NCBI RefSeq assembly: GCF_002994635.1
Contig: NZ_PVNL01000051.1
Location: forward strand, 171,426-235,425
Direction: 5' to 3'
Length of the DNA: 64,000 nt
From: Enhygromyxa salina
Lineage (GTDB): Bacteria > Myxococcota_A > Polyangia > Nannocystales > Nannocystaceae
Shown here: positions 49,100 through 59,987 of the stretch, piece by piece
How positions within the stretch are numbered: position 1 is the first letter of the stretch
Layout of the letters: every line of letters begins with the position of its first letter
The notes under the pieces: model-generated
What the model was told of the DNA's origin: nothing
What the model saw: only the letters and a program-made list of their open reading frames with translations
The model's database searches: none
Program-made: the position numbers and the translations under genes

Positions 49100-49852
49100 C
49101 TACCCGGGGGGCGGTGGAGCTGCCGGTGGAGCTGCCGGTGGAGCTGCCGGTGGAGCTGGAAGCCGCCGCAGCTGCCCCGGCCAGCGGTGCAGCGGCTGGC
49201 GCAGGGCCAACAGCGGATCGATGTCGAGCCCGTCGACGGTCACCCGCAGGCGCAGCGAGCGGCCCGCGGCCAGGGCGATCGCGGCGCCCCGCGTGACGGG
49301 CAGGCCCGCGTGCACGAGCGTGTCCGAGACCGGCCCGACGTGGCTCTCGATCCCCTGGCCGTGATCGAGGTGCAGCTCGAACTCCGGCTGCGCGGCGCTC
49401 GAGGGGTCGATCGGTGTGATCTCGACCACGCGCGCGTCGGCGATCGCCAGCACGAACGCGTCGGGATCGCTCGCGAACACCACCCCATGCTCGAGCTCGA
49501 AGCCGCCGTGGACCGGGTCGATGCGCCAGCCGTCGTAGCCCGCGAGGTCGATGTTCTCGAGCGGCCAGGTGGCCCATGGCCGGGCCCGCAGCGGCTCGAT
49601 GCTGGCGAAGGGATCACCGCTTGGATCAGGCCCGGCACGATCGTCGGCGGATCCAGTTGCGAGACGATCGCTGGCGAGGGTCGACTGGTCCGCGCGCGGC
49701 GACGCGTCGGTCGACTCGCCGTCGCGCTGACAGCCGGTTGGCGCGAGTAGCAAGCACGCGACCAACCCGGCGTGCGCTCCGACTGCAGGCTTGCGTGACA
49801 CGAGGTCTGTGGCTCTCAGCGGACCGAGTCTTGGCGGCCCTGTCTGACTCAT
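49100..49852 (-). CDS. Degenerate M23/LytM-like lipoprotein
   Basis: 250 aa. Lipobox APTGC near residue 41. Residues about 110-225 follow the M23 (LytM) plan: VHGGFELEHGVVF, a VLAIADARVVEI strand, LHLDHGQGIESHV, then GLPVTRGAAIALAAG and a final strand before DIDPL. The zinc ligands are lost: HxxxD reads HGGFE and the HLHFEV strand reads LRLRVTV. It is therefore probably an inactive, binding or activator form, like EnvC and NlpD, which activate amidases. The C-terminus is a Pro/Ala repeat. It follows the Cys-rich lipoprotein gene by 18 bp. Confidence 0.65.
   Translation of the reverse strand: MSQTGPPRLGPLRATDLVSRKPAVGAHAGLVACLLLAPTGCQRDGESTDASPRADQSTLASDRLATGSADDRAGPDPSGDPFASIEPLRARPWATWPLENIDLAGYDGWRIDPVHGGFELEHGVVFASDPDAFVLAIADARVVEITPIDPSSAAQPEFELHLDHGQGIESHVGPVSDTLVHAGLPVTRGAAIALAAGRSLRLRVTVDGLDIDPLLALRQPLHRWPGQLRRLPAPPAAPPAAPPAAPPPPG
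49113..49158 (-). repeat. 12-bp tandem repeat coding Pro-Ala tail
   Basis: GGTGGAGCTGCC (plus strand) is repeated three full times plus a partial fourth and encodes the APPA repeat tail of the M23-like lipoprotein. Exact copies suggest recent expansion. Confidence 0.8.
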
Positions 49853-49857
49853 GCTGT

Positions 49858-49879
49858 GATCAGGCAGGGATCAGGCAGG
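49858..49879. repeat. 11-bp direct repeat at a gene junction
   Basis: GATCAGGCAGG occurs twice in tandem, covering the stop codon of the Cys-rich lipoprotein gene (49871-49873) and the gap before the M23-like gene. Its role is unknown; slippage could change the C-terminus of the lipoprotein. Confidence 0.6.
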
Positions 49880-50800
49880 GATCGCGCACAACCCGACGGT
49901 CTCGTAGCCGGGCGGCGCGGTGCCGTCCTCATAGTAGCCCACACACTGCTCGGGCGCCGTGCAGGGATCCGGATCGGAGAGATCGCAGTATGGGGTGCAG
50001 CAGCGCGACCCCCCACAATCATCGAGCACCTCGGCGGCCGTGCAGCCCAGCCCGGGCTTGCAGCTTTGGATCGTGAAGCACGCGTCGCCGTCGTTGCCGA
50101 GCCCGTCCTCGTACCCGGGCACCGAGCACACGAAGCCCTGGGCGCCGACGCCGTAGCAGCCGAGCTGACCGTCGCAGTCTTGCGTGAGCGGGTCGCAGCT
50201 GTCCTGGCACAGCGGCAAGATCCCGTCGTTGAACGCGATGCAGGTCGCGTCCGGCAGGCCGTCCTCGCTGCAGTCTTGAGCCCCGACGTCACAGAATGCC
50301 AGGCACACGCCGTCGCCGGTCGAGCCCGAGGTCACGGTCATGCAAAATAGTCCCACCGCGCAGTCGTCGTTGTCCTCGGTGCGCACGCACGGGTCGCCGA
50401 GCTGACCGTTGCCGATCACGTCCACGCACTTGTTGGCGTCGACGCAGCAGTAGCCGGGCTCGACCACGTAGCCCGTGCATTTCTCGCCCTCCGGGCAGTC
50501 CTGCTGGGCCGGATCGCAGGTGTTGGTCGAGACGCCGTCGGTCATGGGCACGAAGCCCGTCGTGGTCCCGGGGTCGCCGTCGCCGTCGCCCGTGCTCATG
50601 TTCGAGTCGGCAGACTCGGCGCTGGGGTCTCCGTCGCCGGTCGTGTCGTCGTCTTCCTCGCCGGCAGTGTCGACATTGACCTGGTCTTTGGCACAGCCCG
50701 GCGCCGCCGAAGCGATCCCAACCGCGAGCAGCAGCCCAGCTTCGAGACATGAGAAGGCCCATGGCGGACCACTAAACCAAGATCGTACGCTGTTGTTCAT
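49871..50800 (-). CDS. Cys-rich lipoprotein with Gly-Asp linker
   Basis: 309 aa from ATG 50800. Lipobox AAPGC near residue 36, then an Asp/Gly/Thr-rich linker with TGDGDGDPG units. The remaining 200 residues hold about 30 Cys, many in short loops (CDPAQQDC, CCVDANKC, CDPLTQDC, CCTPYC), as in disulfide-rich secreted proteins of Nannocystineae. No enzyme motif. Upstream partner of the M23-like gene. Confidence 0.7.
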   Translation of the reverse strand: MNNSVRSWFSGPPWAFSCLEAGLLLAVGIASAAPGCAKDQVNVDTAGEEDDDTTGDGDPSAESADSNMSTGDGDGDPGTTTGFVPMTDGVSTNTCDPAQQDCPEGEKCTGYVVEPGYCCVDANKCVDVIGNGQLGDPCVRTEDNDDCAVGLFCMTVTSGSTGDGVCLAFCDVGAQDCSEDGLPDATCIAFNDGILPLCQDSCDPLTQDCDGQLGCYGVGAQGFVCSVPGYEDGLGNDGDACFTIQSCKPGLGCTAAEVLDDCGGSRCCTPYCDLSDPDPCTAPEQCVGYYEDGTAPPGYETVGLCAIPA

Positions 50801-51084
50801 CGAGCTTCTCCGAGTCGCGCCAAATCTAGCAATTTGCGACCCTGGGCGGGGATTCAACCGATGATCGCGGGATGGATCGCGCGTCAGACCCTCGCTGGGT
50901 GGCGTGAGCGAGCGGAGAGCGCGGCGTGGTTCGGGGGCGGAATCGGGCTCCGACGGCCATCAGCGTCGGATCTGGGGTCCCGGCCGACGGTCCCGGCGCC
51001 CAGGCTGGCGGCCAGATGGGTGGGCTGGACCCGCGCATCCGCGCGCCCGTGCCCTTGTCGCCCGTTCCGTGGATCGTCTAAGCT

Positions 51085-52674
51085 TTGCCCGTCTTGAGCA
51101 ACATCGAGCCGACGCCCTTCGGCGACAAGTATCTGCTTGTCGAGCACATCGCCACCGGCGGTATGGCCGAAGTCTATCGAGCCCAGTACACGGGCATCGA
51201 GGGCTTTGCCAAAGAGCTGGTCGTCAAGCGGCTACGCGAGGAATTCGTCGAGCGCCCCGAGATCGTTCAGATGTTCCTCGACGAGGCCCGCGTCGCGGCC
51301 ACGCTGACCCACAACAACGTCGTCCATACCTACGACCTCGGCGAGCTCTACGGCGAGTACTTCATCGCCATGGAGCTGCTCGTCGGCGAGGAGCTCGTCG
51401 CGGTCCTGCGCCGGGCGGTCACGACCGGGCACATGATCCCGATGGACCTCGCGATCGGGATCATCATGCAGGCGCTCGAGGGCCTGCACTATGCCCACGC
51501 GCAGACCGATCAAACCGGCCAGCCGCTCGGCCTCGTCCACCGCGACATCAACCCCACCAACATCCATGTCGGCTATGACGGGCTGTGCAAGATCGTCGAC
51601 TTTGGGATCGCGGCCACGCGCGCCACGGCGGTGTCCAAGGGCCCCGGGCAGTTCGCCGGCAAGCTGTCGTACATGGCGCCGGAGCAGATCCACGGCGAGA
51701 ACCTGGACGGTCGCGCCGACATCTTCGCGGTCGGCGTGATCCTCTACGAGATGTGCGTGGGCCGGCGCCTGTTTCGCGGAAAGCCGGCCGAGGTCCGCGA
51801 TCGGATCTTGTCCGGTGACGTGCCCGCGCCGACCTTCGTCGACCCCGAGTTCCCGCCCGAGCTCGAGGCCATCATCATGCGGGCGCTCGAGATCGACAGC
51901 AATGATCGCTACCAAAATTGCGATCACATGTACCGCGAGCTCGACACCTTCATGCAGGAGTACGGGCTCGCGGCCACGCCACGCCGCATCAGCGCGTTCA
52001 TGAACGAGATGTTCGGCGAGGGCGCGCCGGCCGAGGTCAACTACGACGATCAGTACGACGACCTCGAGGACGAGGCGCTGGACTTCGACCAGTTCGATCA
52101 GCTCGATCAGCTCGACCAGGGCGGCGGCCACGATGATCAGCCCGACTGGGCCAAGAGCTTGGATCTGCAGGGCAGCTCGGACGACGCCGGCACCCCCAAG
52201 CGCCGCCGCTCGATGACGATCGGCAACCTCGAAGAGCTGGTTGCCACGATGAAGAAAGAGGAGCCGGACGACGCGGCGGCCTCGGACGGTGGGCGCTCAG
52301 CCGAGTCGCCTGGGACTGGCGCAGGAGCTGGAACGGGATCTGGGGCTCGCTCGCCCGCTCGCGCCGAGGCGCCAGCCCAGTCGGCGGCGGCGAAACCGGG
52401 CTCGTCCAAGAGCCCGCGCGCGGCACGGTCCGGATCCAGTCGCGCGCCGCGGGGCCTCGCGGCCGGCTCGTCGTCGCGGCCGGTCGTTCGGCCAGCAGCG
52501 ACCACGCGCCACACGCTCTCGACCAACGCGCTCGAGGCCGGGGTCACCGGTTCGTTTGGCCAGGGGGTCGTCAGTGAACAGACCAAGCGTGGCAACCCGC
52601 TCGTGTGGATCGCGGTCATCGTGATCCTCGGCGCGCTGGCCTACTTCGGCTACACGATTTTGACCGCCAAGTGA
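51085..52674 (+). CDS. Ser/Thr protein kinase with C-terminal membrane anchor
   Basis: 529 aa from TTG 51085 (second TTG at 51094); no ATG or GTG precedes the kinase domain. Kinase motifs: loop IATGGMAEVYRA, VVK lysine, catalytic HRDINPTN, DFGIAA and MAPEQ, all functional. A region rich in Asp/Gln (FDQFDQLDQLDQ) and Ser/Pro separates the kinase from a single C-terminal membrane span (LVWIAVIVILGALAYFGYTIL). It starts a plus-strand run with the Thg1-like gene 17 bp downstream. Targets are unknown. Confidence 0.88.
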   Translation: MPVLSNIEPTPFGDKYLLVEHIATGGMAEVYRAQYTGIEGFAKELVVKRLREEFVERPEIVQMFLDEARVAATLTHNNVVHTYDLGELYGEYFIAMELLVGEELVAVLRRAVTTGHMIPMDLAIGIIMQALEGLHYAHAQTDQTGQPLGLVHRDINPTNIHVGYDGLCKIVDFGIAATRATAVSKGPGQFAGKLSYMAPEQIHGENLDGRADIFAVGVILYEMCVGRRLFRGKPAEVRDRILSGDVPAPTFVDPEFPPELEAIIMRALEIDSNDRYQNCDHMYRELDTFMQEYGLAATPRRISAFMNEMFGEGAPAEVNYDDQYDDLEDEALDFDQFDQLDQLDQGGGHDDQPDWAKSLDLQGSSDDAGTPKRRRSMTIGNLEELVATMKKEEPDDAAASDGGRSAESPGTGAGAGTGSGARSPARAEAPAQSAAAKPGSSKSPRAARSGSSRAPRGLAAGSSSRPVVRPAATTRHTLSTNALEAGVTGSFGQGVVSEQTKRGNPLVWIAVIVILGALAYFGYTILTAK

Positions 52675-52691
52675 GCGACGGGGTACCTTTC

Positions 52692-53393
52692 ATGTTCGTG
52701 CAGTCGTCCTGGAACGCATTCTCGGCATTTCAGGTGTTCGGTGACCATGTTCCGATGGACGGCTTCTCGCTCGTCGTACGGATCTCCGCCGACCCTTCAG
52801 CCGTCGAGCAGATGCTCGCCGAGCGGGCCCCCGCGCAAGCAGCCCTCGATCCCGAGCTGGCGGTCATGATGCTGCGGGCCGGGCTCGGGTTGATCCTCTC
52901 GCCGTCGGTGTCGTTCATCTACGCCAACCCCGACGAGACCATCGTGGTGCTGCGGCGCGAGTCGGTCCACGAGGTCGGGCAGTCACTCGAGGTCCACGAT
53001 CACCTGATCTCGAGCTGGTCCGCACGGATGGCGCTGATCAGCGGCGCATCGCTGCCGATCAGCGGGCGCGTCTACGAATTCCCCGACATGGGCGTCGTCC
53101 GCAAGGCGGTCCGCAGCGCGATGGACAGCCACGAAGAGCAGACGATGCAGCGCTCGGCCCGGCGGCTCGGCGCGCAGCTGCGGGGCCGGGGCGAGCCGTT
53201 CCACACGTCCATGGTCGAGACCCTCGAAGAGCAGTCCCACCTGCTGCGCGACGGCGGCATCGACGTCGATGGCCTGCCCTCGTGGTGGTGGCGCGGCGTC
53301 GCGGCGCGAGCGGCCAGCGTCCACGATCCCAATCAGGTCGAGATCTGGTCGCAGCTGCCGAGCAGCGAACAGCTGAGCGCGTTGATTGCCTGA
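52692..53393 (+). CDS. Divergent Thg1-like (tRNAHis guanylyltransferase-like) protein
   Basis: 233 aa from ATG 52692. I align it with bacterial Thg1-like proteins: strand FSLVVRI (25-31) with the first metal Asp position, NPDETIVVL (79-87) corresponding to QSDEISILL with both acidic residues, GRVYEFPD (125-132), then LEEQSHLLRDGGIDVDGLP (178-196) and RG (201-202) like the conserved end 'GINWNDLPT..RG'. The first metal Asp (RVDG) reads RISA, with D34 two residues later. The nucleotide motif usually read WRQxDxxxN is SAMDSHEEQ. Thg1 enzymes add nucleotides in the 3'-5' direction to tRNA; this one may be inactive or altered. Located between a kinase and hemW, overlapping hemW by 8 bases. Confidence 0.6.
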   Translation: MFVQSSWNAFSAFQVFGDHVPMDGFSLVVRISADPSAVEQMLAERAPAQAALDPELAVMMLRAGLGLILSPSVSFIYANPDETIVVLRRESVHEVGQSLEVHDHLISSWSARMALISGASLPISGRVYEFPDMGVVRKAVRSAMDSHEEQTMQRSARRLGAQLRGRGEPFHTSMVETLEEQSHLLRDGGIDVDGLPSWWWRGVAARAASVHDPNQVEIWSQLPSSEQLSALIA

Positions 53394-54546
53394 GTCGAGC
53401 AGCGCAGCCGGGCTCTACATCCACGTGCCGTTTTGTGCCCGCGCGTGCCCCTACTGTGACTTCGACTTCGAGGTCGGGCGCGGGCCCAAGCTCGATGAGC
53501 GGGCAGGGCAGTGGCTCGCGGGGCTCGACCGCGAGCGCGAGGCCCGGGCCGCGCAGCTCGAGGGCCAGTCGTTCGACACCCTCTACATCGGTGGGGGGAC
53601 CCCGAGCGCGCTCTCGCCCGACCGTCTGCGCGCGCTGTTCATGTGGCTCGAGCAGGGGCTGGGCGTCGCGCCCACCCAGCTGCGCGAGCGGACCATGGAG
53701 CTCAACCCCGAGCACGCCACGCCCGCGCTGCTCGACGTGATCGCCGAGATCGGCATCGATCGCGTCTCGCTTGGGATCCAGAGCCGGAGCGCCGAGGGCC
53801 TGCGCCAGCTCGGTCGCGCCCACACCCCCGATCAGGCGCTCGCCAGCGTGGCCCACAGCGTGGCCCGGGGCCTGCGGACCAGCGCAGATTTAATCGTTGG
53901 CTGGCCCGGTCACACCCCCGCGCTGCTCGAGCGCGAGCTGGGTGAGCTGGTCGACGCCGGGGTCGAGCACCTGTCGATCTACGGGCTGACGATCGAGCCG
54001 GACACGCCGTGGCCCAAGCTCGTGCGCCGCGGGCTCCGGGTCCTGCCCAGCGACGAGCTGCAGGCCGATCTGCTGGTGCTCGTCGAGCGCGAGCTGCTCG
54101 CGCGTGGCTTCGTTCACTATGAGGTCGCGTCCTACGCTCGCCCGGGCGCCGAGGCGATCCACAACGGCAAGTACTGGAGCTGGGCCGACGTCGTCGGGCT
54201 GGGGCCCTCGGCCGCGTCCGTGCGCCACGCAGATGGCGCGGTCGAGCGCCGCGTCAACGCCCGCGGGATCGAGACCTGGCTCGACGGTGGGGCCCCAGCG
54301 CACGAGCGGCTCGAGCGGGACCACGCCGCGGCCGAGGGCCTGTGGCTGGGGTTGCGGCGGCTGACGGGGCTGGACGTCGAGCGCCTGTGTCGGCGGTTTT
54401 TGGTCGCGCGCGCGTGGGTGGACGCGCGGGTTGCTCGGCAGGTCGAGCTGGGGAATTTGGTCTGGGACCAGCAGGGGAGGGTGCTCCGGGTCGGGGACGG
54501 GCGATGGCTGTGGCACGACAGCATCGGCGTGGACTTGCTCGGGTGA
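53386..54546 (+). CDS. hemW: HemW (radical SAM, coproporphyrinogen oxidase-like heme chaperone)
   Basis: 386 aa from TTG 53386, overlapping the Thg1-like gene's stop. Radical SAM cluster motif CARACPYCDF (CxxxCxxC then DF), GGGTPSAL, and the HemW-type YEVASYARPG and HNGKYWSWADVVGLGPSA. HemW carries heme to target proteins; the paralogous HemN is the true oxygen-independent oxidase. Its place directly before hrcA-grpE-dnaK-dnaJ is the classic order in Bacillus. Confidence 0.9.
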   Translation: MPESSSAAGLYIHVPFCARACPYCDFDFEVGRGPKLDERAGQWLAGLDREREARAAQLEGQSFDTLYIGGGTPSALSPDRLRALFMWLEQGLGVAPTQLRERTMELNPEHATPALLDVIAEIGIDRVSLGIQSRSAEGLRQLGRAHTPDQALASVAHSVARGLRTSADLIVGWPGHTPALLERELGELVDAGVEHLSIYGLTIEPDTPWPKLVRRGLRVLPSDELQADLLVLVERELLARGFVHYEVASYARPGAEAIHNGKYWSWADVVGLGPSAASVRHADGAVERRVNARGIETWLDGGAPAHERLERDHAAAEGLWLGLRRLTGLDVERLCRRFLVARAWVDARVARQVELGNLVWDQQGRVLRVGDGRWLWHDSIGVDLLG

Positions 54547-54676
54547 ATCCTCGCTGCGGCCTCGCTGCGACCTCGCGCTGGCCGCGGTGGGCGGGGATCG
54601 ATCGCGGGTCGAGCGTGCGTCAACCGTGCGCTTTGGCGACGTGCACGACGTCGATGAGGGTATAAATAGTGTCGCA

Positions 54677-55882
54677 GTGTCCGACGACACCATCAGCGCG
54701 CGACAGCGACGCATCCTGATCGCGCTGTGCCGCGAGTACGTGCTCGGGGGCCGGCCGGTGGCATCGGCGGCGCTGTGCAGCGCCGGGCTCGAGTGGTCTT
54801 CGGCGACGGTTCGCAACGAGCTCGCGGCGATCGAGCGGGCGGGGTTGGTCCACAAGCCGCACGCGGCGAGCGGGCGGGTGCCGACCGCGGAGGGCTGGCG
54901 GATCTACGTCGAGTCGCTGCCGCGCTCGGCACCGCGGCCCGAGCATCAACGCCTGGTCGACGTGAGCCTGGGCGACAGCGGCAGCGATCCACGCCTGGGG
55001 CTGCGCTCGACCGCGCGGGTGCTGTCGGAGATCTCGGGCTGTGTGGCGATCGGCTTCCTGGGCGAGGCCCGGCCGGGGGTCGTGCGCGCGCTCGAGCTGG
55101 TGCCGCTCGCGGGCGGCACCGACGTCGGCCGGCCCGGTGTGCCACGCCGGCGCGCGCTGGTGTTGATGGGGCTCGAAGATGGCTCGAGCTCGGTCCGCAC
55201 GATCGAGATCGACGCGGAGTTGTTCACGCAGGACGGGGGCATGCGCCGGCTGCAGGATCTCCTGCGTGAGCTGACCCTCGGGCACACGCTGGAGCGGGCC
55301 CGGCAGGTCTTGCGCGAGCTGCTCGACGCGCAGGCGCAGCGGGTCGATCGGCTGGTCGCCGAGGCGCTGCGGATCGGACTGTTGCTGTGTGTGACCGCCT
55401 TCGATCCGCTGTGGATGCAGGTCGCGGGCCGCGGCAGCCTGCTGTCGCCCCACGGCAGCGGTGAGGGCGAGTCGGTCGCGGAGGTGCTCACGCTGCTCGA
55501 GGACTACCAGCGCGTCGCGGAGATCCTGTGTCAGCTGCTGCCCGACGCCCACGCCGATCCGCGGGTCTCGGTGCGGGTGGATCTCGCGCTCGAGCGCTTG
55601 GGGGCCGTTTCGGGCGCCGAGCCGGGCCGAGTGGGATCCGGGGTGGGCGCTGGCGTGGGGACGCCGCTCGTTCATGTCGTCTCGGATCGTGAACGGGAGT
55701 CCAGGGCCAGCGGGCTCACGTTGGTGGGTTGTCGGCTGCGGTGGCCCGGCTCAGACTCTGGCCACGACTCGACGTCGCGGACGACCGGGGCGGTGGCGCT
55801 GCTCGGCAGCCCCCGGATGGATTACGAGGCCGTGATTCCTCTGGTAGAGTACGCCGCGCGAGCGATGGCCGCTCGCGGCTAA
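54677..55882 (+). CDS. hrcA: Heat-inducible transcription repressor HrcA
   Basis: 401 aa from GTG 54677. The N-terminal winged helix matches HrcA: SARQRRILIALCREYVLGGRPV, SSATVRNELAAIERAGLVHKPH and ASGRVPTAEGWRIYV. The HrcA effector/dimer domain follows. HrcA binds CIRCE (TTAGCACTC-N9-GAGTGCTAA) to repress chaperone genes. I found no CIRCE in this window, so either HrcA acts elsewhere or its operator has diverged. TATAAAT at 54661-54667 lies just upstream. About 60 residues longer than typical HrcA, with Gly/Ser insertions. Confidence 0.88.
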   Translation: MSDDTISARQRRILIALCREYVLGGRPVASAALCSAGLEWSSATVRNELAAIERAGLVHKPHAASGRVPTAEGWRIYVESLPRSAPRPEHQRLVDVSLGDSGSDPRLGLRSTARVLSEISGCVAIGFLGEARPGVVRALELVPLAGGTDVGRPGVPRRRALVLMGLEDGSSSVRTIEIDAELFTQDGGMRRLQDLLRELTLGHTLERARQVLRELLDAQAQRVDRLVAEALRIGLLLCVTAFDPLWMQVAGRGSLLSPHGSGEGESVAEVLTLLEDYQRVAEILCQLLPDAHADPRVSVRVDLALERLGAVSGAEPGRVGSGVGAGVGTPLVHVVSDRERESRASGLTLVGCRLRWPGSDSGHDSTSRTTGAVALLGSPRMDYEAVIPLVEYAARAMAARG

Positions 55883-55978
55883 TTTCCGCGCTGCGCTCGT
55901 GCGACGACGACCACGACACCGTCGACCCTCGCAACACGAGGCGCAGCCAGCACCCAGCGCACCACCACGGAACCCCAA

Positions 55979-56773
55979 ATGAGCCCAGATCAGGATTCCC
56001 GAGACCAGGACGACGCGGTCAAACAGGCCATGCGCGAGGCCGAAGAGGCCGTCGACAAGGTCCGCAGCGAGTCGCAAAGTGGCGTCTACGACATCGCTGA
56101 AGCCGACGACAGCGACGATGGCATCGAGGTCGTCGACGACTATGGCGAGCTCGAGGCCAAGCTCGCCGAGGCCGAGGCCGAGGCCGCCGCGCTCAAAGAC
56201 AAGTGGCTGCGCGCCGTCGCTGACCACGAGAACTACAAGAAGCGGGTCAAGCGGGACATCGACGACGCGATCCATCGCGCGGTCCAGGGCTTGCTCGGCA
56301 ACTTCTTGCCGGTCGGTGACAACCTCGAGCGGGCGTTGAGCGTCGCACCAGCCGACGCAGGCGAGTCGCTCGTGCCGCTGATCAAGGGGCTCGAGATGGT
56401 CCGCCAGGAGTTCTTCAGCGCCCTGACCAAGCACGGGATCACCCCGATCGAGAGCGTGGGTCAGCCCTTCGACCCCAGCGTTCACGACGCGCTGCAACAG
56501 ATGGACTCGCCCGATTACGCCCCGGGCACCGTCATGATCGAGTACGAAAAGGGCTACGCGCGCGGCGACAAGCTGCTGCGTCCGGCCCGGGTCATCGTCG
56601 CCGGGCCCGGCTCGACCGGCGTCCCCGCTCCCGACAGCGACGCCGCGGGCGCAGATGATGCCGGCGCCGGGTCGGCAGAACCTGCATCTGGTCCAGCTTC
56701 TGGGCCTGCTTCGGGTCCGGCTTCGGGTTCGGCTTCGGGTCCGGGCGCGACTGGCGACAACGGGCCCAACTGA
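55979..56773 (+). CDS. grpE: GrpE, DnaK nucleotide-exchange factor
   Basis: 264 aa. A long acidic helix leads into the coiled coil and beta domain: LKDKWLRAVADHENYKKRVKRD, LEMVRQEFFSALTKHGITPIE, PFDPSVHDAL, APGTVMIEYEKGY and LLRPARVIVAG, all GrpE signatures. The C-terminal 45 residues are a Ser-Gly-Pro-Ala repeat absent from most GrpE proteins. Part of the chaperone cluster; dnaK follows after 73 bp. Confidence 0.93.
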   Translation: MSPDQDSRDQDDAVKQAMREAEEAVDKVRSESQSGVYDIAEADDSDDGIEVVDDYGELEAKLAEAEAEAAALKDKWLRAVADHENYKKRVKRDIDDAIHRAVQGLLGNFLPVGDNLERALSVAPADAGESLVPLIKGLEMVRQEFFSALTKHGITPIESVGQPFDPSVHDALQQMDSPDYAPGTVMIEYEKGYARGDKLLRPARVIVAGPGSTGVPAPDSDAAGADDAGAGSAEPASGPASGPASGPASGSASGPGATGDNGPN

Positions 56774-56796
56774 GGTTAGAATCTGAGGTTAGAATC
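56771..56796 (+). repeat. 13-bp tandem repeat at the grpE stop codon
   Basis: TGAGGTTAGAATC is present twice in tandem; the first copy contains grpE's stop codon. It lies 51 bp before dnaK. It could reflect a simple duplication or form part of a leader that sets dnaK expression. Confidence 0.7.
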
Positions 56797-56846
56797 TGGC
56801 GCTTCAGTCAGGCGCGAGCAGCGACGGCGTGAGCGCGGAGACACGG

Positions 56847-58682
<1,836 letters not shown>

Positions 58683-58724
58683 GCTCCCCCCACGTGGGCT
58701 GGCTCCTGATACTCATTCAAGCTC

Positions 58725-59834
58725 ATGGCGCGTCCTGATTACTACGCGATCTTGGGGGTCACCCGTGGCGCCGACGAGGGTGAGATCAAGCGGGCCTATC
58801 GCAGGGTCGCGCTCGAGAGCCACCCCGATCGCTTCCCCGATGACGAGCAGGCCCACGAGCGGTTCCGCGAGGCGTCCGAGGCCTACGAGGTGCTCAGCGA
58901 TCCGCTCAAGCGCGCCCGCTACGACAGCTCGCGGTTGCTGCCCGAGGGCCTCGACCTCACCCGACCACCCAACGTGGCGACCGCGCGCGAGCTGTTCGCC
59001 AACATCTTTGGCGACGTGTTCGGCAACCGACGCAGCGATCGACGCAAGGGCCGCGACATCCGCTACACCCTCAGCGTCGAGCTGACCGACGCGGTGCTCG
59101 GCTCCAGCCACACGATCAGCTTTGAAGGCCGGGGCGCGTGCGAGAGCTGCGAGGGCAGCGGGACCGAGCCCGACGGGCGGGAGGCCGTGGAGTGCCCCAA
59201 CTGTGCGGGCAGCGGCGAGGTCAAGGCCGGCGGGCTGTTCAGTCGTCGCAGCAAGTGCGGCCGCTGTGATGGGCTTGGCATGATCCAGCAAGATCCCTGC
59301 GGGGCCTGCCGCGGGCGCGGGGTGATTCGTCGCGAGCGCTCGTTCGACGTCCGGCTGCCCCCGGGCACCGAGTCCGGCACGATGAAGATCCTGCGTGGCC
59401 AGGGTGAGCCGGGCCGATTCGGCGGCGAGCCTGGCAACCTGCGGATCACCGTGAACGTCAAGCCACACCCGTGGCTGCGTCGTGACGGCCAAAATTTGCT
59501 CGCCAAGCTCCCGATCCCGTTCACCCGCGCGGCGCTCGGTGGCAAGATCCCCGTGCCCACGATCGACGGCTGGGTCGACATGGAGGTCCCGCCCGGGGTC
59601 CACAGCGGCGCCAAGCTGCGCCTGCGTGGCAAGGGCGTCCCCGACACGCGGGGGGGTCGCGGCGATCAGTTCGTCGAGCTGCAGGTCGAGACCCCCAAGC
59701 AGCTCGAGGGCACCCGGACCAAAGAGCTGCTGCTCGAGCTCGATCGAACCATGCAGCGCGAGCCGGTCCTGCCCGAGCACCGCGAGCTGCTCGCAGCCCT
59801 CGCCGCCCACGAAGCCCGCAAGCAGCAGAACTGA
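58725..59834 (+). CDS. dnaJ: Co-chaperone DnaJ (Hsp40, type I)
   Basis: 369 aa. J-domain with HPD in ESHPDRFPD near residue 34. Four zinc-finger repeats are intact: CESCEGSG, CPNCAGSG, CGRCDGLG and CGACRGRG. The C-terminal peptide-binding domains (GGKIPVPTIDG, LRLRGKGVPD) are normal. The Gly/Phe linker after the J-domain is reduced and contains RRSDRRKGRD instead of a glycine-rich stretch. Follows dnaK after 42 bp. Confidence 0.95.
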   Translation: MARPDYYAILGVTRGADEGEIKRAYRRVALESHPDRFPDDEQAHERFREASEAYEVLSDPLKRARYDSSRLLPEGLDLTRPPNVATARELFANIFGDVFGNRRSDRRKGRDIRYTLSVELTDAVLGSSHTISFEGRGACESCEGSGTEPDGREAVECPNCAGSGEVKAGGLFSRRSKCGRCDGLGMIQQDPCGACRGRGVIRRERSFDVRLPPGTESGTMKILRGQGEPGRFGGEPGNLRITVNVKPHPWLRRDGQNLLAKLPIPFTRAALGGKIPVPTIDGWVDMEVPPGVHSGAKLRLRGKGVPDTRGGRGDQFVELQVETPKQLEGTRTKELLLELDRTMQREPVLPEHRELLAALAAHEARKQQN

Positions 59835-59987
59835 TCTGCCGCTCCGGGTCCTGCATGGCGCGGAGGCCCGATCACCGTGTCGCTCGCCATGTCGATCGCT
59901 GGTGAGGGGTCTGAACGCATTTTCCTGTGACGGATCGGGTGCGAACGCGATACGCTTCGGGCGCGGCCGTCAGGGTCTGATCACTTC

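Noticed and set aside
52692..53393. First reading of the Thg1-like protein as missing all metal-binding acids (SPSVSF taken as the SDEISF site)
   Set aside because: A better alignment places NPDETIVVL at that site, so the acidic pair is present; only the first Asp position is changed.
54547..54676. Search for a CIRCE operator before hrcA
   Set aside because: No TTAGCACTC/GAGTGCTAA pair or near match is visible in the gap.
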